The translations under genes and the position numbers were made by a program. Positions 8,838 to 20,842 of a DNA stretch of 64,000 bases are shown piece after piece. The notes beneath the pieces were generated by a model. The model saw only the letters and a list, made by a program, of their open reading frames with translations, was not told the DNA's origin and did no database searches. Numbering within the stretch: position 1 is the first letter of the stretch; every line of letters starts with the position of its first letter. Source of the stretch: Ecdyonurus torrentis (Eukaryota > Arthropoda > Insecta > Ephemeroptera > Heptageniidae); NCBI GenBank assembly GCA_949318235.1, contig OX439128.1:51809523-51873522 (forward strand). Reading direction: 5' to 3'.

Positions 8838-10857
8838 ATGGATACTAACAGGTAAGAAAATAATTAAATGAAGATATTAGTATATAAACAATATAAATAT
8901 CTATTTATATGTGGTATTATGGTCACCGACCCGGCATTGAGGGAAAAAAATTCGCGTCATAAAATGTTCGCAAAAATAAAGATTTTATTTGCAAATCAGT
9001 TTTTCATTTTGAGTATATGAATATTAGATACAATATTGTATTTATTTGTTATATTTTGTAAAAATATACATTTGCAAACTTAGGATATTAGTTTTACAAT
9101 AACATAAGTTTTGAAGAACCCCACCCCAGTAAATTGCCAACTCGCCTTCCGTGAATACAAAGCTTCATGCTACCCATACGGTTTTAGATATTTGATGAAA
9201 TCGTGGCAAGTTTTCTACATTCTATATGTAGTAGGTGGGAGATATATTTGATGGTGAAATTTTTTTAATTTAATATCTTGTTTATCATTACATTAATTAA
9301 ATTTATTTTGTAAATTTTGTGACACTTATTTCGAGTGAAATAAAATTTATTGTTACAAAATCACCATAGCAACAGAGCTCGCGGAGAACACAAATCTTAA
9401 ATTTTATCAAAAAATATTTATTTTATAATATAATAGATAAAAAAAAAATGAAAGTAAAATTTACACTTTTTAATAATTACGGTAGTGCACAGAAAGTATA
9501 ATTTTTTTTTTTTGTAAAAAAAAAAAAAAAAAAAAAAAGTTAGAAATGGGGCCATGCATTTACTCACACCCATACAGGAGGGTCGATATTTGCCTTTGGG
9601 CCATTTTTACATATCTTCACCTTTCCAAATAATATATATATTTTGTAATGTTTTAAACTTTAACATTCTATAAATTACGTATTGAAGTTCGCGTATACTT
9701 TAAAAGAAAAAAAAAGCATTCTTTTAATATTTTGGAGTTATCATAGAGGGGTAAAAAAATAGGGGGGCGTGGTACATTTATATATACATCGCTAATTTTA
9801 AATTTTACTTTATGTAAAGTGTAATATTTGATGAAGTCATATGTAAGCTAAGTACTTGATTAAATGTTTTTTTTTTGTATGTGTAAGGGAAAACGTACGA
9901 TGATTAAGTAATATTTCTACATATATACACACACACGTATAGTGTAAAGCTTGGCGGTAAACTAGGCCCGTGACCTACTTGACTTTAACTGCATGGCGCT
10001 CGTAAGAGAGAGAGAGACTTGAAGGGCTTTAAAGAAAAATTTAACGTGAATTAAATACTGACCATGATATCTTAAACAAAAAAATTAAAAACATTTAACT
10101 TATTTTTTTCTCCAATATAATTATAAATGTTTAATTTTTGTTTATGATTATTAATAAATTTTCTTGTGTTTGTTCTGATTACAGAAACTGCATTCGTCGT
10201 ATTACTTGCCACGATGAGAATGAATTTTCAGCACAAAGTATAGTAAGAGCAATGGAAAAATTTGTTAAGGCTGTGAATGAAATGGATGAAACTATCTTAA
10301 TACCTTGTCGTCTTATGGATATGAAAGTCTGTGATGAAGAATCTGGTAAAGAACCATCATCAACAACAACAACTGCATCAAACAGTCCACATAAACATAA
10401 ACGTCGTTTAGCTAAAGAATTAAATAATTCTGATTTATACAGTGTATATAATATGATCAATGGAGTTAAAAATGAACTTCTATGGGGTCAAACACAAGGC
10501 CAAAGTGAAGCTGCTGAAGCTGCTAGTTTATTATCTGCAGAAGAAAATACTACAACAACAACAACTACCACACAAGCTACTACTAAGGGACATATACGTC
10601 GACCATCGACTGTCTCCGTAACTTCAACTAATTCTACTGCGTCTTCCTCCGCAGCATCCACTACCAGTGATACCGACTCTGAAACTGGTAATGAGAATGA
10701 TTCAGGGGTTGAAGGAGAGACTGATGATTATACACAGGTGGTCTCTGATAAATTCAGACGACATTTACATGGTCTGTACCATTGTTTAGATCATATGACA
10801 GAAGCTGCGTCTTATATAACAGTGAGATATCAGAATGATATTGGAGGTGCAGTCTGA
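8838..10857 (+). CDS. Spot 14 / MID1-interacting protein 1 family protein (two coding exons)
   Basis: The coding region joins 8838-8851 and 10185-10857 and gives 228 residues ending in TGA. The family (THRSP, MID1IP1; Pfam Spot_14) is cytosolic; vertebrate members bind acetyl-CoA carboxylase, promote its polymerisation and so favour fatty-acid synthesis, and MID1IP1 also binds the microtubule protein MID1. Three conserved blocks appear in order: residues 20-53 (SAQSIVRAMEKFVKAVNEMD, then ILIP and LMD), 88-106 (DLYSVYNMINGVKNELLWG) and 193-225 (FRRHLHGLYHCLDHMTEAA, then ITVRYQNDIGG). The linkers at 54-85 and about 107-192 are rich in Thr, Ser and acidic residues, which makes it longer than human MID1IP1 (183 residues) or THRSP (146). 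The start is chosen because AACATGG is a strong initiation context, AG|GTAAGA is a consensus donor, and the two leftover bases complete an Arg codon at the acceptor ATTACAG. No signal peptide or membrane segment is seen. Family assignment is firm; orthology to MID1IP1 rather than THRSP is not decided. Confidence 0.88.
8852..10184 (+). other. Intron 1 of the Spot 14 family gene
   Basis: A 1333-bp GT-AG intron (GTAAGA ... TGATTACAG). It splits an Arg codon after its second base. The interior is AT-rich, with poly-A/T (9499-9538), a GA run near 10008 and an RFX-like X-box at 9360-9373. No second coding exon was recognised in it. A 5'-proximal intron after only a few codons is a common position for regulatory sequence in animal genes. 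Confidence 0.75.
9360..9373 (+). promoter_or_regulatory. X-box-like motif (candidate RFX site)
   Basis: ATCACCATAGCAAC matches 13 of 14 positions of the RFX X-box consensus GTNRCCATRGYAAC. It lies in intron 1. A related match (ATCACCATGGAAAC) is at 56237-56250. Function is unproven. Confidence 0.35.
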
Positions 10858-12030
10858 TAACACTCTCTCTCTTTCTCTCTCATTTCATTGTTATGTTTGT
10901 TTTTAAAATATTACAGCATTTTTTTGTTTGTTTTTTTTAGTCTATTTTTTCATAACATAAATTTAACTTCTCCCTCCCCTTTCTCAATTTTCTCTCAATC
11001 AACTTATTTACGTAATTAAAAGTCAATTTAGTACAGATGGTAATTAAAATAGTTTAATTGTTGTTATTTTCTATAATTATTGTGATATGTTTTCATTTAA
11101 GAGATTTGTATTTTGGAAAGAAAAAAAATTAAGTACCTATGCATAATTTTTTTTTTTTTTTAATATTTCACTTAAATGATAAAATAAATAGTTTTTAAGT
11201 TTTTTTTTTTTTTTTTTTTTTTTCCACTCTCACAAACTATGCACACCTGTCTACCTAACTTGGAGGTAGACTCTAAAAACAAAAAAACAAAATAGTAAAA
11301 AAAGAGAGGTGCTATACATTTGTGTGAAAAATTCTCAATGCCTTTATCAAAGGACGAATAATCAAAGTTTTTTAAAAATAAAAAATAAGGAAATAAATAA
11401 AAAGTTGATTTTTGTTCCTTTGATATAACCAAAGCACAATAAGGCGCTTAAATGAATGTGTAATATAAAAAATTAATGAATTAAAAAAATAGTGTTATAT
11501 AAATTAATTTTTTGTTTTAGTGGCCTAAAATGTGTGAATGGTATTCACTTATTTTTTTTAAAAAATCTGCAATGAGATAGCAAAATTAAAATCTTTTTGT
11601 TTTTTCTTGTAATGTGTTTTTAAATTTAATAAAAATTGACTTTTGCTACCTCATAGACAGATCTCTTAATGTGAGATGCTTTGTTAAATTTTTTTATTTC
11701 TTTTCTTAAAAAAAATTATAAAAATCGAAAAAAAAATTAAATATTAAATATATAATACACGACAAAAAAAAATGTTGAAAATTCTGTAAAGAAAATTTTA
11801 TTTTTAAAAAATTGTAAGATTTTTTTTAAAGGCACGCTTGTAAAGTTATAAAGAGACTTGATTTTTTTTTTTAAAGTAAAGGCTTTTTGGACCAGTATAG
11901 AGTAAATTTGAATGTTTATTATATACCCTGTATAAACTCATTTGTAAATAATTAATTTTATTATTATATTATTATTATATATATATATAAACATCAAGTA
12001 TAAATGATACCAAGGAATAAATGTGATTTT
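10858..12030 (+). other. Probable 3' UTR of the Spot 14 family gene
   Basis: No other gene follows for many kilobases, and AATAAA signals occur at 11183-11188, 11392-11401, 11628-11633 and 12016-12021. The last is followed by a GT/T-rich stretch and is a plausible distal cleavage site. A CT run starts just after the stop codon. I cannot decide which site is used. The 86-codon reverse frame at 11172-11432 is AT-rich noise. Confidence 0.4.
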
Positions 12031-13964
12031 TTTATAATTATATATATAAAAAAAAAAACAGGATGGGCTTAGTGTTTTTTCCAGAAGGCTTTTATGAAAC
12101 GTGTATATCTGAAAAAAAAAATTAATAAAAAAATATTTAACTTGAAAAAATTATAAAAACCAGTTTTTATTTTATAACAAAAGTATTACCTTCTCTTCCT
12201 ATGTTATGATATAATTAATATAATGATAATATTTCATACACTAGAATATTAAATATCTTTCCAGTTCATACTTCATGTAAATTACTATTCATGAAGGTTA
12301 AATATCTTTGAAAAAAGTTGCAGAAAAATAAGATCTGAATTCAGTTCTGTAAACGTGAAAGTTTTTATTAACTTGGCTACCAAAATAAAAATAGTTCTTG
12401 GAAAAATAGCAAAGACAGTAAAATATTATTTTTAAATTAGAACTGAAAGCAGTGAGATAACTTTCAATAATGAGAGGAAAAGATGAGAAAATTTGGAGCT
12501 TAAATTGCTTAGTTTTAATTTTAAACGATGATTAGACAATATATTATTACTTATTATAGACGATCATACGTATGTTATAGATAAAATGATTTCAAATAAA
12601 TTGCACTGTATTAAACTCTTCTAAAAATTTCTGTATGAAAAGTAAATATAAAAAAAAATTGACGCGTAAAAAAATAATAAACTATATAAAATTTATAATT
12701 TTATTTCTACCATATTATACAACAAAACATAAAAACCAAATTATATTGGCAAAAATATCTGAATTCTTTGTTATAAGAGTTAATTTAAGTTTTTTTTTTT
12801 TTTTTTTTTTTCTTAGAGATAAAATGTAGTATTTGAATTTATTTTCGGCAAATTATATAAAACATATGGTTATTATTAGTGCAGAAATAGTTTTCGCTAA
12901 TGTGGTATGTTACATAAAAAGCCAGCAGTGCTGTAAGTGAGATAAGAAGAGAGATGTCATATTGTATAGTTTGATCCTGACCTAGCATTAGAATATAGAG
13001 TATACAGCTCATGTCAATTCACCATTGCACTTTGTATAGCTGATCTTGAAAATATACTTTTTATCAATCATTCAAACATCATGCTAATAAATAAATCAGT
13101 CAATATAGATCAATTTTCTATTTTATAGCATATAAAAAAGTACTTAAACAATATATATAATTAAATTTATTATGCTATTGTTTTTTTATGGAGCAAGAAA
13201 TATGTCATTGAAATTATTTTATACTGTATTAGCTGTTGTTATTTTATGTATTTAGGCCAACAATTGCGGTATTGTCATCTTCTCATTGTTGCAACTTTTT
13301 TTTTTCTCTTTTTTTTTCAAAGAACAGCTAGGGTTGATTAATTTGTTTACTAAAGTCATGAAACACATTATTTCAATATAATTTCACTGGGACTAAGTTG
13401 AGGAAGAAATAAAACTCACAAGTATATATAGTTCTCAGAAATTAAAGTCGAAAGATCTAAATTAAAATTACTTTAAAGTAAAATTAGCACATAAAGTGAG
13501 AAGTAGGGGAGGTTATATACACGTGGTATAATATGGTGTACGTGACCGCGGTTGGTATGTGTAGAAATAGGGGTACATGTGCTGTACTGTACACATTATA
13601 GGCAAATACACATATGACCAACTGGTTGCAGAGATTAAATATTGTACGGAAAATTCTCAATTTTGGATTTTTTTTTTTTTTTTTTTTAACTTTATTACTT
13701 ACAGAAATTCAGCTTTCAAAATATTATGAGTTAACGTTTATTTATTTATTTTTAGTAAGAATAGTGATGAAAGTGGTGTTTCGATTTATTAAAAAATAGA
13801 TAAAAATTATAAATTGAGGTATATCATTATTGGATTACAATGACAATAATAATTGTATTTGTAAAATAAGCATTATTTGTTTATAGCAAAAAGGGTGATT
13901 ATATAAAAAAGTAAAAAAAAAAAATAATAATAATTAATAATACTTAATAATAAAATTTAAAGTT

Positions 13965-14110
13965 AAGCAACAATAACCACTTGCAATGAACGAAAGTATT
14001 TAAATTAAATTGAAATGTTCTTTTAATGCATTTCTTATGGAAAAATCGTTTTCACTTACACATTTCAACAATTTAAAAACATTTCATTTCAATTGGTCTA
14101 TATTTATAAA
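13965..14110. mobile_element. MITE-E copy 2, divergent
   Basis: AACCACTTGCAATGAACGAA at the left end matches the MITE-E terminus. The body shares AATGCATTTCTTATGGAAAA with the adjoining copy at 14139. The right end (TCAATTGGTCTAT) is decayed. Confidence 0.5.
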
Positions 14111-14138
14111 ATCGGTATAAATATTGAGAATATTATTT

Positions 14139-14240
14139 TTAATGGACCACTTGCAATAAACGAACAATTTAAAATAAACTTAAATATTTTTAAAGCATTT
14201 CTTATATGGAAAAATCGTATTCACTCACAGGTTGCTAAAA
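14139..14240. mobile_element. MITE-E copy 3, one terminus only
   Basis: AATGGACCACTTGCAATAAA starts this copy and GCATTTCTTATATGGAAAAA repeats the body of the preceding one. It runs into poly-A at 14238 without a second terminus. The two adjacent copies lie in the same direction. Confidence 0.55.
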
Positions 14241-14926
14241 AAAAAAAAAAAAAAAAGTCGATTTAAAATTTTACATTTTCTATGTCTCTTTTTTAACGCT
14301 TATAATTTGTAAGACAGTAATTTTATATTAAATACTAGACATAAAAAAAATGTTAAAAAAAGTTATAAATTTACAATAATAAATTTATTTCATGAAATAA
14401 CTGCAGCAGACAATAAAGCAGCAAACCATTTTAAATGCTTCCCCACTTCTTCAATTTCTTGAACTTTAAAAAAACCGCATTCTTTGATATGGTGTGATCG
14501 GAAATGATCCGTTAATCTAGCAGCTAGCAAAATATAAAACAGACACTCGTCACTATAGCTAATAATTTTTGTGTATGGAAAGAATTATATACATAAAGTC
14601 GTCTATTATATATAGTCATCGCCTTATATTGTTAATAGACGAGAAGTATATAATATTATTATTTAATGCAGAAAATTTTCACATAACAAAAGATGAGGTC
14701 TTTGAACTTATAGAAATATAAGATGTAATTGAAAAATAATAGTTATAATGCTGGATATAATAGGTCGCTTCTAATACATGTATACTGTATGTGAAATGTA
14801 AGAGCTGCAATAATATAGAACGTTTTGTATGTGAACACATCACATCACTCAATGAAGCCAATCAACTGCAAACATCTGAAATAAGAAAGTAATTGCTTGC
14901 ACATCATACCATAAGTCATTGCAGCT

Positions 14927-14927
<1 letters not shown>

Positions 14928-15009
<82 letters not shown>

Positions 15010-15014
15010 CTGTA

Positions 15015-15087
<73 letters not shown>

Positions 15088-15222
15088 ACGTCTGTCTGTC
15101 TGTCTACATCTCTCTCTCTCTCTCTGTATCATTATCTGTGTATCTGTCTGTATGTTATGTAAGTCTGTCTACAACTCTCTCTCTCTCTCTCTCTCTCTCA
15201 ATCTCTCTCTCTCTCTCTCACT
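14928..15222. repeat. Compound (CT)n-(TCTG)n-(CT)n microsatellite
   Basis: About 76 bp of CT is followed by a TGTATCTG transition, about 90 bp of TCTG, and two more CT blocks after 15110. The open frames on both strands here (89-116 codons of Leu/Ser, Arg/Glu or Thr/Asp) are translations of the repeat. Confidence 0.97.
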
Positions 15223-16089
15223 CGTCTACTCAAATTCACAATTTAATTATCATATCATGCACCGATTAATCTACAGATAATATTATTGTTTGATTAAATT
15301 ATTTACTTGAAAAAAAAAAGATTTCACTTCAAATATTTAAATATTACATATTTGTCTGGCGGCAATATAAAAAGACTTGTAATTAGAACTCGCTGTAGCG
15401 TACGATCAAAATATATATTTTGTTTTTATTTCTTTTCTCTTTGCAATTTAAGTATACTATTTGTTATTGGCCTACATAAAATGATAATTGAAAAACAATC
15501 AATATGTTAAATAGAATAAAGAAATCACTATGGAGCTGTGTAGTTATTACTGGCTTACAAATAATTTACTGATAGAAAAAGTAAAATGTTTATCATTTTA
15601 TCTTTGGGCCTTATATATTGTCGAATGTAATTTATATTATGGTTCAATTTATACTAGCTGGGTGTAACAAGTGTTTTATGTGATGCAGATATTTTAACCA
15701 GTTTATATTGGAAATTGTAATTTCAATTATTATATTATATAGGGTCATGGACCATGCTTTTTTTTTTTTTTTTTACTTTCATCATACTTTAATATTATAC
15801 GAAAACTATTTTTTCAGAGCTAAATACCGTAAATGTCTTAAATTAATTTTTATAAGTCTGAAGTAATTTTTTTTTCTATGTACAGTACGTGCAGTAATTA
15901 ATTTTACAAATAAATATAATTCCAATTTTTAATTAACAAATAGTTGTTTTATGTATAATATAGCTTCAAAAAAAAAAAAGACACAACGGTGATTCGACTT
16001 AACGGTTTTAATGCTTGAAGGGCAGATTTTTTTCTTGAAGTTTGTTGTTTTTTCTTAATACCTAAATAAGGGTAAGGGTAAGATAATTA

Positions 16090-16230
16090 AAAATCTAGGG
16101 GGGGGGGGGAGTTAGCATGCAAGATTTTTTTAAAGTTTTACTCAAATTAAAACCTCATATTAATTTCATTAATTTTACTCTCCCTTATCTGATTATAATG
16201 AATTCTAAAATATGAATATTTTATGCATGG
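16090..16230 (-). mobile_element. MITE-D copy, reversed and partial
   Basis: A run of G (16098-16109) corresponds to the family's poly-C. CCTCATATTAATTTCATTAA and TTATCTGATTATAATGAATT align with the reverse complement of 23437-23800. Confidence 0.6.
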
Positions 16231-16269
16231 CTGTTTTACCAAACCACTTTTAAGTGACATTAAAAAGTT

Positions 16270-16470
16270 CACAGGAAACAAAAAATTACGTAATTTATGC
16301 TCCATTGAATAATTCCTACATTACTGTATTGTAGAGCACATAAATATGTTGTAATAACATAAACGTAACTACGATGAACATCTTTAACTAATATGCTATG
16401 AAGTTATAACCACTTTTACAATTTAGCATTGCTGTATTGAGCTACAGCATAATTATTACGTATATTAGTT
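16270..16470 (+). mobile_element. MITE-A copy, subfamily 2
   Basis: CACAGGAAACAAAAAATTACG opens it in line with the CACGGAAA terminus and GCATAATTATTACGTAT closes it. Interior shares ATTGAATAATT and TGTAGAGCACATAA with 2463-2705. Confidence 0.7.
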
Positions 16471-16524
16471 ATTCATACGATTAGGGGCGGTCAACTTTTA
16501 AAGTTTATTTATATATAGAGAGAG

Positions 16525-16685
16525 CCCAAAAGCAGATATTACGTAATTTATGCTGTTTATGTCATTATAACATAAAATTGTTGCTAAATTGGATCAGCAT
16601 GCTGATATTTATGTTATGAAAGATAGTTATTATGCGTAGTATATAACATAAATTATGCTATAATATAATAATATTATAGTGAAAT
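16525..16685 (+). mobile_element. MITE-A copy, partial
   Basis: ATTACGTAATTTATGCTGTT then TTATGTCATTATAACATAAA match the left half of the family. Sequence past 16660 is only AT-rich. Confidence 0.6.
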
Positions 16686-16764
16686 GCTGAAAATATATGA
16701 ACTGTCATAGGAAATTTTTATTATGATATTTAATTTTATCCTAGCTCATGTATAAAGATAAAAT

Positions 16765-17265
16765 TACGTAATTTATGCTACTTTATACTATAGCATAATA
16801 TTTGTTATATAAATTGAAACATAAATAAGTATGCTATACATTATTATGCTGTTACGCTGTTACAATAGATAATAAATTATATACTCTATCTCTTGCATAT
16901 CCTTGCGCTTTGTCGCCATGTTTGTGGTGCCTAATGCATTGTCCAGCATAGGGGAAACATAATTTCTCCTAATTTTTCAAATAAAAAGAGTTTATTTACC
17001 TGAAAGAATTTTTCTCTTATTTTTGTAGCTTATTAGGAGCTATAAATAAGACTTTGATTGAGCTTTAAACCTTCTTTTGCCATTAAAAAAATAAAAGTGA
17101 CGTTTTTTCCTATGCTGGCCTATGTATTCGTGACCAACAGAATGGCAGCTCTTAAATATGAGTGCAACCGGTCTATAGAATGTTTAATGCTCTATACTAT
17201 GCTCTATTGCTGAAAATGAACTAAATAGCATAATTATTACTTATTTAATTTTGTACGTAAAGAAC
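16765..17265 (+). mobile_element. MITE-A copy split by a MITE-C2 insertion
   Basis: The left part (AAATTACGTAATTTATGCTA, to about 16870) and the right part (CTGAAAATGAACTAAATAGC, ATAATTATTACTTATTTAAT, from about 17200) are the two ends of one MITE-A. Between them lies the MITE-C2 element at 16893-17178. Confidence 0.6.
16893..17178 (+). mobile_element. MITE-C2 copy 1
   Basis: Shares a long match with 20842-21108: CATATCCTTGCGCTTTGTCG, CTAATGCATTGTCCAGCATA, TTTTTTCCTATGCTGGCCTA and TAAATATGAGTGCAACCGGT. CAGCATAGG on one side and CCTATGCTGG on the other form inverted landmarks like those of MITE-C. Confidence 0.75.
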
Positions 17266-17474
17266 AAAAAAAAAAGTTTTATATAATAAAGATGTTCATT
17301 GATTGTAATACGCAGAGAAAGCATTGTACTGTACGTTATTTCAATCTCCCTCAGCTGAGAAGACTTTTAGTTTTATTTTATATGACGTACGATTGAAAGA
17401 TCCCAGTATAGAACATTAAAGTTGGCAAAGACAGGACAGCTACATTAAGCTGTATGTATGTATAGCCAGATAGG

Positions 17475-17727
17475 AAAAAGTCGCGTGATGAACCGCCGAG
17501 CAAGAGCGAGCGCGAGCCACTGACTTATGTGTGTGTGTTTTACTATGTCTGTTAGCCAGTTTGTACTGGCTTCATTACTTATACTCTCAAACCTTTTTCT
17601 TATCATTATATACATTTATGTCACTGATAACCTGTCACTGGTGTCTTTAATTATTGATTTACTTTATCTTCAGAAAACACACGAAAGATGCATGAAAGAA
17701 AGAATTAGGAAAGACAAAAAAATTTAG
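17475..17727 (+). other. GC-rich islet followed by 66-codon hydrophobic ORF
   Basis: A CpG-containing islet (GCCGAGCAAGAGCGAGCGCG, 17493-17520) stands out in AT-rich sequence. Just after it an ATG (17527) opens a 66-codon frame with a hydrophobic stretch at residues 12-37 and a basic tail ending RIRKDKKI. I recognise no family, the start context is weak and no splice sites frame it. Most likely chance, but the pairing is noted. Confidence 0.15.
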
Positions 17728-18032
17728 GTGTTCATTTTATTGCATAATCTAAAAGAATACATCGTCCTGAAACGATAGATGCGATTTTCTAATTTTTTAG
17801 TTAACTAAGTATTTTTTATTAATTTTTCAAAGTCGTGAAATGACGGTAACTTTTTCCTATGCCACAATACATATTTTTTGTTTATTATTATTTAGTTACC
17901 GACTGCATATGAAGTTATTTTCTATTGTCAAAACTTATAATTAATTACCTAATGTACTCAACAATAAAAAATTTGCATAAGAGTCGTATCAGGACAATGT
18001 TTTCTTTTAAAATATAAAATAAAATAACGTCC

Positions 18033-18065
<33 letters not shown>

Positions 18066-18315
18066 TCTTCCTCATTGAGAATAAATTGAGCTCTATGGAA
18101 ATAATTTTTGTAATTACAAAAATTTCAAATTTTTTGAACTGGAAAAAAAGAAGATAAATTGATAACATTTTGTCCAAGTATTATTATTATTATATTTACT
18201 TTACTGTATAAATAAAGATTGTATATAGAAGTGTAGTAACGGATATACAAATTAACAATAATATAGTCTATAATTAATATAAGAGATATTGTACAACAGT
18301 ATCGTAGCCGTAGAG

Positions 18316-18480
18316 TCCAATTGTTGGCATGCTAGTGACTTAATTTTTACGGGTTATTTAAATGAAATTAAAAGGCTCAATTGTTGTCACTTTGAGAAAT
18401 ATTAAGTTGACAGCATTTTTGATGCTATACCCTGGGTATCCAAAATTTTAGCTTAATTGGTTCAGGAGATAATATAATAA
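18316..18480 (+). mobile_element. Dispersed repeat G, copy 1
   Basis: TCCAATTGTTGGCATGCTAG, a TTATTTAAATGAAA stretch, then CAATTGTTGTCACTTTGAGA and ATATTAAGTTGACAG. The same order recurs at 34768-34900. Ends are not defined. Confidence 0.55.
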
Positions 18481-19373
18481 TATTTTGATTAGCACTGCAT
18501 GTTATAATATCTGCCATAATATCTATGTGTCAACAAAAACTGGGGCTGGACCAAACACGTATAACATTTTATATTGTTTGATGAAAAGTTATTCACAAAA
18601 ATTTTAGTTGTAAACTTTTATGATTTTTGCTTATATATAAAAAACGTAATATACAATTAATACTTGATATATATAATTAAATAGGTATTTCCATGAGGCA
18701 CTGTTGTAAAAATAAAGCATTAAATAAATCATTGAAAAAGTGAACTATAACCGATAAGGCCTTGGTCTTGATTGGATGTATTATATTATGATCAATTAAA
18801 TAATAATAAATAAATAATAAAATCTCTATTATATACGTGCGTATAGACCATAATATACACCAAAGTATAGATAAGTGCATGACTTTACAGTACTATACGT
18901 ACGAAACAAGGATCATAATATAGAATTATAATTCCAAATTACTGATAGAAAGTTATCCGGATCACAATAAATTAAGATCAAATTATGCAAATCGTTGATG
19001 CTGATAAAAACTCGGGTAAGGGATAATTTTTTATCCGGATTTTAAAAATCCGTTTATATTATATTATTATTTTAGACACAGCATTAATAGACATTTTAAA
19101 TTTTACTATACGTTATTATATGTTATTATGCTTAAAGGATAAATACCACTTAATTTAAACTGAGAAAAAAATTTAACTTGAAAATAAATATAATATAATA
19201 TACATTATGTATACAGTATAATAATGTTGTTTGCTCATAAGATAGTACAATAAAATTTTATATCACAGTGCTATGTGTATACTGAACTGTACACTTGATT
19301 GTGATATTAAACTTTACTATTTATAATCAGTGCGTGTTTTTAATAATAATAAAAATAATATAATAAACAATGC

Positions 19374-19405
<32 letters not shown>

Positions 19406-19913
19406 TTAACGTGGTTAATTTTTTGAATGTTAAAATACACTATCACAATCGTGTTTCTATATTATACAAAACATATATTGTACTCACTCATATAAAATAT
19501 AATTATATACACGCACTACAGTTAATAATAATAAGAAAACTATGTAAAAGTCCCTGACAGTTTATATCCTTGATGATTTAAAAGAAAAAAAAATGAAATC
19601 AAATCATCATCTAATATAATAATCATGCTAAGCTAGGGGTATTTCTCAAGGATTTTTTTGAACATAGAAAATATTTATATGATGATGAGGATGGAAAACT
19701 CCTGTTTTATCTGCATCAGATGACGTCATAAATAATCTATGCGACGTACGTTATAATAAAGGTTGATTAGTTATGAAGTGCGTGAGCTTATAATATTATT
19801 ATAGCGAGCACGAGCAAATCTTACGAGGTTATTGTGTATCATTTTTATGTGGAGTTGGAGTACAGGTAAAATCAAAGGTATGTATGGCTATAGCTAGCTA
19901 TAAGAACGACCTT

Positions 19914-19914
19914 G

Positions 19915-19990
<76 letters not shown>
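19914..19990. repeat. (CT)n microsatellite
   Basis: About 38 perfect CT units. The 67-codon frame across it is repeat translation. Confidence 0.98.
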
Positions 19991-19994
<4 letters not shown>

Positions 19995-20124
19995 GTATAC
20001 ACTCTCGCGCCTGGCTGACCACACCAACATCACAATTGCGTCATGGACTTTCGCCAGCAAAATTATCCAAAGTATATTTATATATTATGAATGTGCGCAT
20101 ATTATAAGTATATAACTACGTATA

Positions 20125-20330
20125 CACGGACAAAAATAAATAGATAATTAGTACGCTCTAGCCCAATTTTAGCTACATTTATTCATAATAACATAATTTA
20201 TGCTGTATTGAATTATAGATGCTTTTTAAAACATAATAAATATACTTCATTCATGGTAAAATTATTATTCAATTTACAAATATTTATGCTATGGCATAAA
20301 TGCAGAATAAATATGAGGGGTGTTGCACTC
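20125..20330 (-). mobile_element. MITE-A copy, TA then CACGGA left end
   Basis: TATACACGGACAAAAATAAA is a full reversed family end. The interior keeps AATTTATGCTGTATTGAATT and ATTTATGCTATGGCATAAA, but the right terminus (GCAGAATAAATATG) is eroded. Confidence 0.65.
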
Positions 20331-20589
20331 CTACTTGTGATTTGACGCCGCATGAGCGCAGTAAATATTAACAAGGTAGGACAATTTTTTTATTTTTATT
20401 TTTTTATTTTTTTTTTTTATTATTTTTATTTTTTTTTTTTTGCGAATGCAATATAAAATTCTTCAATAACTATGACACTGTTCATTTTTAAAGGTTCAAA
20501 CGAGATGAAAAGACATCCGAGAAAAATAGAAAAATGACTCGTTAATTTCTTTATAAAAAAAATATATAATAATACAAAACATGTTTTTC

Positions 20590-20650
20590 TATACGCTGAG
20601 CAATGTATTTATGTGCTCAAGTATGGCGTTAGCGCGTAATTTCATGCAAC
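20590..20650 (-). mobile_element. MITE-C end fragment
   Basis: ACGCTGAGCAATGTATTTAT followed by CAAGTATGGCGTTAGCGCG resembles one end of MITE-C (CTATGCTGAG, ATTCATT, AGTATGACGT), about 60 bp long. Confidence 0.4.
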
Positions 20651-20758
20651 CCTTCTATTATAATATAATTTTATGAACTTTTCATCTAATTTTAGAAACA
20701 TATATATTTTTATTTGCGTCATTATATTGCATCTTACATGATGTGTACCAGCCATATA

Positions 20759-20759
<1 letters not shown>

Positions 20760-20839
<80 letters not shown>
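20760..20839. repeat. (AT)n microsatellite
   Basis: About 40 AT units directly abutting the left end of MITE-C2 copy 2. Confidence 0.97.

Positions 20840-20841
<2 letters not shown>

Positions 20842-20842
<1 letters not shown>

Noticed and set aside
8642..8839. 65-codon reverse-strand frame
   Set aside because: It overlaps the promoter and 5' leader of the Spot 14 gene on the opposite strand and has no family features.
10138..10184. ATG at 10138 as the start of the Spot 14 protein
   Set aside because: The first 15 codons lie in a pyrimidine-rich intron end before ATTACAG and match nothing in the family; exon 1 at 8838 fits phase and start context.
10179..10460. 93-codon reverse-strand frame
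   Set aside because: It is the antisense shadow of Spot 14 exon 2.
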